Assembly (NCBI GenBank): GCA_037976565.1 | Contig: CP137680.1 | Location: 18,288,861-18,352,860 of the forward strand | DNA length: 64,000 bases | DNA from: Mesocentrotus franciscanus | Taxonomy: Eukaryota > Echinodermata > Echinoidea > Camarodonta > Strongylocentrotidae | Reading direction: 5' to 3' | Shown: positions 44,701 through 56,600 of the stretch, one piece after another | How positions within the stretch are numbered: the first letter of the stretch is position 1 | How the letters are laid out: the number at the start of each line of letters is the position of its first letter | Program-made: the position numbers and the translations under genes | The notes under the pieces: generated by a model | Told to the model about the DNA's origin: nothing | The model's database searches: none | Seen by the model: the letters and a program-made list of their open reading frames with translations, nothing else

Positions 44701-47606
44701 CGGCGCCGCTGGGGCCCACTCCGACAGGCGTTGACGTTGCCTTCGCCCTTGCCCTCGGACTTTTCCTCGCCTGACTTGGGGGTAACGCTGCATCCGCTCT
44801 CGGATTCTCCGCCTGACTTGGAGGTAACGTTGCCCTGGGCGCCGTCTCACCACGCCTCTTCCTTCCGGCCACGGATTTCTTCTTCGCTTTTGGCATGATC
44901 GCCAACGTACTCCCGCCAGTAGAGATGCGAACAAGGCCACTAACCCTAACAGTTCAAGTTGATAATGATATGGACTCTCCTTTCTAATCAGGCCTAACGA
45001 CAAAGGCCAGCCCAAAACCAGAGTATAATCCCGCTGGTCGCTCACGAGAAGAAATAATTCAGCGTTATATATCCAACTAATTATTCCAGTGCAGTGCTAA
45101 CGTTAGTATTAATCCAAATCCTCTAATAATGTTTTAGACTCCTCTAATAATGTTTTAGACTCCGTAAATTTTTCTTCTTGTCCATTCAAAATGAAAGCCA
45201 TAACTAGAATGAAAGCCCCTTCGTGCTATTTTTAATTTGCTGGCGGTATTTTCCGCGCTTGCTTGATAAGCGTACATACGCTTGTACATGTACATTTCCT
45301 TCCAATGTAATACAAAGTATTACATTTCCTAGCGCGTGAATTTCCCTCAAAAATGTAAACAACCTCTTGACCTACATTTTGTCAGCCTGTCAATAAACCC
45401 TTTTAAATCGTTGTCTACTCTTTAAATTTTATTAAATTGAAAAATGGGCTTGTACATAGTAATTTCGATCAGGAATATCATTATTAAGAAAAAAAGAATA
45501 CTATTTTCAAGTTCCTTCAGAACTAAAGTAAACCTTAAGGCCGGCTCACATTATGACGAATAGCTGCGAATTGCAATATTGAATTTCCCGCCAATCATCG
45601 TATGTTGCCTTCAATTGTCGCTGACGAATCCGCTAGCGACCGCAGACGGCCGAAATTATCAGTCGCGTCCGTCGGCAAATTTTCAGCACGTTGAAAATTT
45701 TGTGGCGGCAAAAAAATTCGTTGTGATTCCGTTCAGATTTCGTTGGAGACCGCAACCCTCATTTCTTTGACGTTTCCATGCCGTGCGATTCCGTCTCTAG
45801 TCGTTTTGAGATCGTCACAATTTCGTTGGTAGTCGTTGTCGTTGTCGTTGTCAACGACCATGACGGGAAAACAACGGCAAGTGACGTCACATCTCGAACC
45901 CTGACGACACATTGCGCAGCAAGTAACGAAATTGTAACGACCTTGGTGCAACGATGGATTGCGAATTTTGGCCGGAGGGTGACGGTTGATGTCTGTTGAT
46001 GGCGGGTCGTTTGCGAGTACCTGCGGCATTACAACGGTGGTCTGCGATGGGTTACGATTTTGCAACTATGATCCACGATTTTAAACTTTTAGTGCTATTT
46101 TTTACGTTTTGTGACGTTAGTGACCCGCACACACACAGGCTTTGATATCGGCCGCTGAGTCACGTCATCGTCGCCGCAACCCACCGTCAGCCGCCGTTCC
46201 TTGCCGCCAGCCAATCCGCTGCCAGCCGTCTGACCTCGTTCCTCGTTGCCGGGCTCCGTCGAGACATCGTCACTCGACGCCCACACAACGTCCGATTTTG
46301 GTCGCTAGACTCCGTTCCCTGCCGCAGCCATTCGTTCCTTGCCGCCGTGTTCTCGCTGAAGGTCGTTCCCACCCGTCAGCGAATCTTGGTTTTCCCCTTT
46401 TGCCGTCGCTTTACCGCCAAAATTATGTGATTTTCAAGTCCGTCGCCTTTCGTGGGGTCTTTGCCGCCACTATGTGAGCCGGCCTTTAGTTTCCAAGCAA
46501 AGTGTGTCATTTCTATAAGAATCGTTTTAAGATTAAATACCTAACGGTTTCCTTCTGTTTACTTCTTTCCTGTTTAAAGAGAACTTTCTGCAAAAGTAAC
46601 CGTTCAACTTTATATTTTAATACAGTTTTCTAAAGGGTCTGGTCGTTTTGCTCATGCAAAAACTCCGTTAAAACACAGGAAATATGTTGTCATTCTAGTA
46701 AACTGTTTTGTTTGATTATTTTTACACCCTTGCAACCTTGTTTGTTCTCTCTTTCTCTCAATCCAACACGTGCACACGCACACACACAACACCTACACGC
46801 ACTCACGCTCCCAAAAATATCGTATCATCTGAGTGACGCTACTGACCCTTCGTAGGCTTTTCTAAGTGTGCTATGAAATATATGGTGTTACGTAATCCGA
46901 ACACGATTTCTATTGGATACACACAAACACATACGCACACTCACCCCATACACACAAAAACGGGTCTTGACAAATTGCCTCGACTTTACTTTTGAACGTC
47001 TTGCGATCGTGTTGCAACATTCAGTGAATTCATTGTACCTGACTAAACGTAAAAAATGAAAGAAAGTTAGAGCAAGAAAGAGCATTTTTAACTTAGCACC
47101 AATTATAAGTCGGTGTTTCTTGAAATACGATTTCAACAACACATTAAGAACGGGGTGAAGTGGGACACGAATAAAGATGCGGGACTTTTTACTTTATAAA
47201 TTTGAAATATTTATTGCAGATCCTCCATTTCTATATGGTATGTAATATTGATATTAATTACAACGAAATCATAATAATAAACAAGTTATATAATTAATAC
47301 ACAATCGACATAAACTACTTAATATATTGTAATACTAACATAAAATAATCCTGAAGAAGGATTGCCACATAAGCTAAGCTTGAAGGCGCAGTAATCCTTT
47401 ATAAAAATTAATAATTCCTATTAACAAAAATGATGTTGGGGATAGGAGTGAAAAAGATTTATGAGAAGGTGACAGGAGGATATGGAAAATAGAGCGATAA
47501 AGGTGATGGCTGTGCTGAAGAGATAAAGAGAATTAGGCAGAAGGCAGAAGTGAGGGGTGAAAGTGCGGGAAGTACAGATTGAGAGGGAGGGAGGAGAGGA
47601 TAGAGA

Positions 47607-47644
<38 letters not shown>

Positions 47645-50600
47645 ATCATTTTTATAGGCGATTGTCCTAAAGTAAGTGTTCGAGATATCTGAGGTAATAA
47701 ATCACTTTAAAATAGGAAACTTTTATAGTCACTTGTAAAACTGACCTAACGATATATATATACCAGTAGCGGCAATCCCGGGTGGACGGGGAGTACACGT
47801 CCCCCGGAAATTTGAAAAAGTGAAAAAAGGAAATGTATAGCGAATACTGACATAAGACTGCAACACACTTTTAGGCTCTGGAGGGCCTAAGAGTGCAGCG
47901 TTTAGACTAATAAAATGCAAAAATCTTCTCGCTCGGTCCCGACGCTCCCTCGCATAATATCCTTCAAATAAATATTATAGAAAGTCTGTATTCCGTTGGT
48001 ATCACTGTGATACCCACTGGCGTACTGATTGGGGGGCAGTTACGCCCCCCCCCCCAAATATAATTCAAACGTGGTTTATTTCTTATTCGATACCAGTGAT
48101 TTACAAATGTTGCTGAAATGACATGATTTTTCCTCACCTTTTTTGTAAATTATGCTTCTTTTTTGCGTTTGTTGGACAATGACGAATTCCCAAATTTACA
48201 GTCAGGCAAAATATATGCTTATTTAGAAGCCTACATGTCAGGGCCCACGGAGCGGCGGGGCTCGGGGGGCTCGAGACCCACCAAGGGCCCTAAGGCGGGC
48301 CCCTGGATGCTCATCTGACCGTAATGTAATGCCTAAAACCCCTGAGCTTCATAGGGCTCAACCCCTGGACCCCACACCAATTAGTAACCAGCCATTTTCA
48401 CAAGTAAGGTGTTAAAATATGCTTATCTGACCGTAATTAAATGCCTAAAACCCCTGAGCTTCCGGGGGCTCCGCCCTTGATCCCCCGCCGGGTCTATGCC
48501 CCTAGACCCCACGCCAATTTACGCTGACTCTACCTGATCGTAAATACTTGAGCCCCCCCCCCCCACACTTTGAAAAAACATTCCGCGGGGCCTGCATGTA
48601 ACACGTAAGAGTGGTAGTGATGCGGATATTTTTGTCTGCCCCCAAACGTTTTTTGCTCATTACGCCACTGATAATACCAAAGGAATACAGATTTTCCCCT
48701 CGCATTTAGCCCCCCGGTTATGAAAAAGAAATCGCCGCTCATGATTTATACCCTTTGCAGAAATATTGGATAAACTGATTAGCAGTTCTGTCAGTTTTAA
48801 ATTTCAATTTGTTTTCTTCTCACAACAATACAGATTTTTAATAAGATTAGAGTTTGTCCGAAGTAATTTGAACAATCTTTCATCAGGAATTGACTTATGA
48901 ATGTTTATAACACTTTTTAAAGCATAATTTATATATTTTCATTTATTATGTCTATGGATTAAGATTGGTTAAACTTGACATTCCTAACATACACAAAATG
49001 TAACTGGTATGGGGTAATGTTGGTCAAAGTGTCCCAGCTCACCTCGAATAGGGGAAAAAACAAGCCAATGCCCTAAAATATCGTTGTTGTTTTTTTCAGT
49101 TTTCATTTTTAAAAAAATATTGCAAAGTTTTGGGTCATATCAAACCTGTATACTGCATGAAGAGCGTTTAGCAAAGCTAAGTGGTTAACTGGTAAAAACC
49201 TTTGACAGTGAACGCCGAAAACAGGGGGGTGAGTCAGCAAAAAAAAAGTGATAATTAAACCGACATGCAAAATCGTGTTATAGCTGTATAATTATTTTTA
49301 ACATAAACAGTTAAGACCTTTGGCAGGATTTAAAAATGTATAAAAGGCTAATAACTTTTCGAGTTACATGGTGTGTCCCACTTCTCCCGCGTCAAAGTTC
49401 TTCCCCATATATACATTCATAAGCTAGGTTTTTAGCTTAGCTTCCATTATTGAATCCATGTGGGAAGAGTCCAATCAAATCACATGTTACATAATGGCAA
49501 TGACTTTTAAAGTTGAGTTCTGGGAAAGGTGAACAATATTTTATGAGGTTTTTCATTCTATTTACATTAATGTGAAAGAGTATCATAGAAAAACAGGTCA
49601 CATGAGAATGATTGCTCTTTCATGCACACGTTTGTGTAGTTCCGTATACACATCTCAGTGCATGTGACTTTTAGCAAGACTGTGCCATGCAATTTCATAT
49701 TATTTTGATTTTCCAAAACCTCATATGCACCAATACTGATGTCCTACACAGTTTTTTTCACAATGCAATCGCATTACAAGAGCTCTACTTTATCTTTGAT
49801 AGCCTTGTGCGTCACCTACTAAAAATTCGTGAATGAGATATTACGTGATCCCAGCATGATTAATAGGCAAATGTTTAGGTATTGTAATTGCTCTTAAGTT
49901 GATTTATTTACAGTCTTTTCGAATAGACTGTATAGGAGGTTTAAGGACTGGTTGAGGGCCATTTCCTCATTTCATTTATGTCCTTGCAAAAGAATAACCC
50001 ATCTTGTCTTAAACTAATAAACCAATATTTCTTTTATTTTTGTATTGTGTTTCACCTGCATTTATCATACTTTTTATTCAACTGAATAAAATAAAATAAA
50101 TGTATTCGCATAGGAATTGGTTAAATTTGCTAGGATTGTGTAAATATCTGTTTTTCTTGATTTTGAATATAATTGTATTCTTTTAAAAATTATATGTAAA
50201 ACATTGTCACGATTCAGCCATCCGGCTGCGAAGACATGTTTTGATAAATCCTAAATCTTGACACCTATTGCGTATGCATCGATTTCCAGTTTTAAAAATG
50301 GTCACTCTAACTGAGCCGAGATGCGGCACCATCACACTTCCAAACGGAGACATTGTTGCTTTGGAAACCAAATCAGTAACCAACGAGGACATCTGGTGGC
50401 CAGAGATGAAGAGAATTGCTGCAAGAAATCTCATCTGCAAACTGCCATGTAAGTTTTTAAAGCTCCTACGACGCAATGGTTTCAAAATTTATTTTGCTTT
50501 TAATTCAATGTGTCCACGGCTCTGCTCTAAATGTGTTATGGTCCATTGGCTAAGTCTCCGGACTGTGAGCGAATAGTCCTCAAGGTACAAGGTTCGAACC

Positions 50601-53600
50601 CCTGCCGCATCAAATAAATCCTTTCGCAAGATATTAATTATAATTAATATTAATGCATTTACCAAACTTGACCTAGGTGTAGTAAGTGGGTACCCGGATA
50701 TATTCCTTTAAAAAGAAATAACCGCCGGGGCTTTTTTTTGCGTGTTAACGAATGACAACTGCGAGCAACAACGGTCCCACTCGTGTGTAATGAGCTCTGG
50801 TTTATAACATACAGAAATGACAAATGCATTAGAGTTTATTCTGTCATAATAAGTACTTCCACGGTTTTGCCGCTTCATATCAGCATGAAGCCTAAAACTA
50901 TCAACGGGTACTCAATCATAAAGAGGCTTAAATGGAAGCCTAAGGAAGGAATAAGATGAAGAAGATTACGGATAATTCATCATGGCATCATGTTATGGAT
51001 TTGTACTGCACAAAATATTCATGTATGAAAAATATCAATCAAATAGCGGATCTCTCATTAATAATTATAAAGGGTCTGTAAGGTTAATCAAAACTTTTAC
51101 CTGCTTTCTCAATATCGATTCTGTTACAGTTTGCAAACAATATTTATATTGATATTTGCTTTCCATTCATTTTCTTACTCAATTTGCCTTCTCCATCACT
51201 CTCTCTCTCTCTCTCTCTTTCTCTTTCTTTCTCTTTCTCTTTCACTCCCTTCTCTGTCTCTTTTTTTAATCTTTTCTATGTCTTTCTGTCATCTTATCTC
51301 TTTCCTTCTTTCAATATCTCTCTCTCTTTCTCGCTCTACCTCACCTCCTCGTTCTCTTTCTCTATAATCCTCCCCCGTTCTCTCTGTCTGTCTACCCCCT
51401 CTCTCTCTCTCTCTCTTTCCATTTCTCTCTCCGTGTCTCTCTCAATCATCTATCTTTCACAAACAGATTGTCTTTCTACTCCATGCCAAAATGGAGGAAC
51501 CTGCAAGGAGACACTCGATGGCATTACCTGTACTTGTCCCACAAACTTTTATGGTCCAACTTGTGCCATTGGTAGGCATGAAATTATGTTTTTAAAATAC
51601 ACACATCAACAACAACTAAAAAGAAGAAAAATGGACACTATTTATAGTTAAGGTTTTCAAATAAATATTTGATATAAACTTGTCATTGATATATCAGAAT
51701 AAACATGAAATGATCTTCTTTAAGATGATATGCAACTGGAATCATACTATTCATGCATGAGTGAGCATAGCCATTTCGCAATAAACGAGAGATAATTGCA
51801 AAAATGGGACATTTGGCCATATAAATGTAATGAGCATTGAAGGTATCCTATGGCTTATTCACGATCTTGGGTGGAAAGGAGAGGCATGTTGGCCGTGCTT
51901 GTCAAAACCATCCAGAGCTCAATACTCCTCATTGTTTCTTAGTCTTTGTTTTCATTGTTAAACAACAATGTCTCACAGATGAACATGTTCATTAATATAT
52001 GAGTGGCTACTTGCTCGGTTTTTGCTATTTTCTTAATCGGACACTCTAACGGTTGACGGATGTGCACATCCAAACGTCAAAATTCAAAACTTGTTATTAA
52101 TTAAGGTTAGTAGAGTATCAATTTTTCTTAAATTTCATATGAATTTTATTATATTTTATTGACGGTTTATATGCAAATTTTAAACAATAAAGAGTGTCCA
52201 CTTTTTTCTGAGTGTGTTTATGTTAATAAGAAGGCCTAACGAAGGTATAGAATGCATTCTAGCCCATTATAAATCATTGTCACCACTCGAATTCCCGACG
52301 CTTCCATACGTCTTTATCTGCAGCAAAATTTGATTTTGAAAACAATACAATAGTAGTAGCGTGTGTCTTTATGTCCGCTTTATTGGTTTCATATTATCTC
52401 ACACACACACACGCACACACACACACACGCACACTGCATATAAAAAGATATTTAACAAAGATATATATGTTCGCTGGAGCGTGTGTGTATGTATGTTTGT
52501 ACAATTATTTTTTCTTTCGATTCCCCTTTTATATAGATGTCGATGAGTGTGGTGTTCATGCAGACTCGTGTGATACGACTAATGGAGTTTGTACGAACAT
52601 GCCTGGTACATTCAGTTGTTCCTGTATTGCTGGTTATGAGATAGACATGGATGGAAGAACTTGCAATGGTAAGATATTCATATTTAGACTATTGTGTCTT
52701 GATATAGAATACGGCATACCATTTTGAAGGTATTTTAAGAGAAACATGAATACATGAAATCTTAGAAAGCATTTACAAGCATTGCCAAGCTGTAACGTGC
52801 TCAAAGTTCTGCTGCTCGGGTCCTCAGTGGAACATCGCACTTTTCCCACATTACCCCAGTTTTGAAAAGTCCACACTGGCTACCAGTCTCCAAAAGAATA
52901 GAGTTCAAAAGCTTACTCCACACATGGAAAGAAATGCATGGTCTGGCTCCATGGTATTGCGAAATCTCATCACAGACTATGTCCCATGCAGAAATCTCCA
53001 CTCTTCTGGTACAAAACAGTTAACAGTCCAAAGAACTATCTCTACTCTTGGAGAAAATGTTTTTATTTTTGCAGCGCCATCTCTTTGGAATGCTCTTCCA
53101 CTGAGGATCCGATCGGTAGAATCCCTATAAACATTCAAAAGGGATCTAAAGTCATATGTTCGCATGTTATTTTAGTTAATGTATGTTGAATGTACATCTA
53201 TGCATATTTGTTCTCATTTCTCTATGTAACTCATTCTAATTCTATCCCTCTGCGCCTCAGAATAGTTTACTAGATCGATGGCGCATAACAAATGCTGTAT
53301 TATTATTATACAAGGTATGATGATATTGACATGATTATATAAATATATATATATATGTGTGTGTGTGTGTTTGTATGTTTGTATAATTGTTTTTTCTTTC
53401 AATTCCCCATTTATATAGATGTCGATGAGTGTGGTGTTCATGCAGACTCGTGTGATACGACAAATGGAGTTTGTACGAACATGCCTGGTACATTCAGTTG
53501 TTCCTGTACTGCTGGTTATGAGATAGACATGGATGGAAGAACTTGCAATGGTAAGATACTCATATTTAGATTATTGTGTCTTGATATAGAATACGGCATA

Positions 53601-56600
53601 CCATTATAAAGGAATTTTAAGAGAAAATACATGAATACATGTAATCTTAGAAAGCATTTACAAGGTCTACAAGGTATGATGATATTGACATGATTATTTA
53701 AATTTAAATGTATGTGCGTGTGTGTGTGCGTGGGTGCGTTAGTGTGTGTGTGTGTGTCCGTATGTTTGTATAATTGTTTTTTCTTTCAATTCCCCTTTTA
53801 TATAGATTTCGATGAGTGTGATGTTCATTCAGACTCGTATGAATGAACAACAAATCTTAAAACGCATTCACAAGGTCTACGAGGTATAATGATATTGGCA
53901 TGCCAGTGATAATTGCTTTCAAGGATATTGACATTTCTTAACCCAACGGATAATCTTGGCCGGAAATAATCATAGATACCTATTACACACACTGTCATAT
54001 TTTGGCTACAAGAAACGAATCCTCCAATCCGCACATTCTAATCCACCTTTAAAATTGACATCTTCACTAAATGTTATCACTTAATTAGATACTATCTAAG
54101 GCAGCAAACAGTAGTCCACAATATTCTTCAATATTATTTTCGGTTGAAACTTGTTTTATTTTTTTTCAATCCCCCTTTCATACAGATGTTGATGAGTGTG
54201 ACCTTCAATCAGACTTGTGTGATACGACTAATGGAGTTTGTAAGAACATGCCTGGTACATTCAGTTGTTCCTGTACTGCTTGTTATGAGTTAGACATGGA
54301 TGGAAGAACTTGCAATGGTAAGATACTTATATTTAGTTTATTGTGTCATGGCAAGGAATACTGAAGAAAAGTATGAGGATAATTTAAAATAAAATATATG
54401 AATGAAAATTGAAAATTGCTTAGAAAGCATTTTCCAAAGTTTATAAGATACTATGATATAACTATGATATAACACGATATACTTTCGAAAAATCAACCTA
54501 ACGTAATTTCAATAGCCTTGTGCGTCCTCTTTTGAAATGTGCCAACATGACAACGACGAATTACGTAACCCAAACGTGATTGCTATATGCCAAAGTTGAC
54601 CACCTGTTACAATACAACTATAGCAACATATAAGTTGCTATGTCAGACATGTCAGACTAATATTCTACAATAGACAATGGTATGTAATTTTCCCCAGCTC
54701 AGCACACGCTCATAATAGAATTGCATGCTTTCATACATGTACAATACATCATCATTGCCTTTATCTTCCTGGTGATGCTACAGCATGTCTGACATAGCAA
54801 CTGTTATGTTGCTGTTCATTACGTATTGTAACAGGTGGTCAACTTTGGCAAAGTTACATACCACTTTCTCAAGTTAGCTCATTGATGACTGGCAGATTAT
54901 GTCACAAGGGGAATGAGATCTGGAGGATTTTTAGGATGGAGTTTAGCAAGTTTGGAAAAAAATTATTTCAAAAAAATAATTAAAAATCTATGAAACACAT
55001 TCAGAAATTTACATATCAAAATATGAGATGTATGCATGACTACACACCAACAGGAATATACTTGTATTTGGATGGCATGGGCCCTTTAAGATGATTATTC
55101 GAATATAGTTACGATTGTGTTGTATGATTATTGTTTTCAAAGAATTTGAAATTTCTTAACTCTAATGAGTAATCCAATCCCGAAATGGCGTTTATCTGTC
55201 ATGTCCATAGATCACTGCCAAATTTACAGCAGCTTTTTGGGGGGCCTACTGCAATTCACATTTATTTTTTTATTTTTTTTATAAAACACATGTTGCTTTT
55301 TTGTTTGTTAAATCATTGTCAATTGTCAAACACTTGTGTGTCTTGTTACACTCAGATAAGTGAGTGCGCGTAGAACGTTTGTTGGGATCGAGTAGCTACT
55401 TTTTTCATCTCCTCAGGCTTCTCCGTAAGTACTACAAAAGCTGCCACTGTTTAACTTTGATATTTGTGAACGAGCCTAAAGTCAACAGGTTCAAAGTTTT
55501 AACAGACACATGATTGCCAGACAAATGGCTGCATGTTCAGCCAATCAGAAGGGGCGATTTCGTGCAATGTGTCCCATACGACATACTCACTCTATCATGT
55601 CTGTCCCATCAAGAACTGAAAATCTATTGATAAAGATAATATTATCAATCAGTGGTCATTTCAAGAAATTTGTTGTTCTTTAATTATTGAATGCAATAAA
55701 TGGATGAAAGATATACCTTGTATAGGCGGGGATATATTGCACAAAATCGCATATTAGTCATGTTTTCTTTTTCACGCGTTGCATTGCATCAGCCTATGTT
55801 TCTTTGGTGGATTTATTTCAGCTATCTGGACCTCTTTCCAAGGAAGTTGCTACAAATACTTCGACAAGAACATCAACTTTTATCAGGCCTTGTCTACCTG
55901 TCGGAATCTGACCAATGGACAGTCATGCCATGCAGACTTGGTTTCTATTCATAGTGCAGAAGAGCAGGAATTCATCGCCAGTCTCTGTCTAGAACATGTA
56001 TGTATTTGAATAATCCGTTCTTGTAGAGCGCATAACACGTGATATAACGTCGTTAGGCGATTCCAAAGAGCTTTGGGAATTAATACCCTAGCTTTAGCTC
56101 CTTCAGCCGTTATCAGCGCACAGTGCATTTCAAGGAATTGTCCTACCAGGTACCTATTTACCTCATCTGGGTGGAGTGTGGCAAATGTAGACTAACGTCT
56201 TGCCAAAGAACGTTAGTGTTGTGGCAGGGATTCGAATCCCGTACCAGGTTTACTGTCCAGAGACTTATCCACTGGACCACACCACCTCTACTAAAGGAGA
56301 TCAATATACCAGTTCGTAATTAAGACAATGTTCAAATGACCCCAAATAGCCACAGAACTTTTAAACACGTGGAGAAGTCCCACTTTGTGCATTTTAGAAT
56401 AATCTCTAATCACTGATGAATCACTGAGCCAACTCGCCTCCTCCTTACTTGTCCTATTTCGAATATGAGGGCATTTGAAGACACGCCCTTTTCAGGGGAC
56501 AATTTTGTCAATGATACTCTTCAACATCGACATTAAAAGAAAAAAGAAGCTCACAAATATTTTTCACTTTCCCAGAACTCGACTTTCTCTTTCACAAGTC

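Larger units (their letters stand above)
41831..45438 (-). mobile_element. Ngaro/DIRS-like retrotransposon remnant with nested LINE
   Basis: This 3.6-kb insertion is absent from unit 2, where CCTTTTTTTTAATAGAAAAA is continuous at about 20743-20762. On the minus strand, from 45438 leftward, it holds a basic gag-like frame, then (after a plus-strand LINE fragment) an SGNH-hydrolase frame, then AT-rich DNA with short tandem repeats and a 246-bp tandem duplication. From memory, an SGNH hydrolase frame is a hallmark of many Ngaro elements. No reverse transcriptase or tyrosine recombinase of that element is present, so it is a deletion derivative. Confidence 0.55.
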
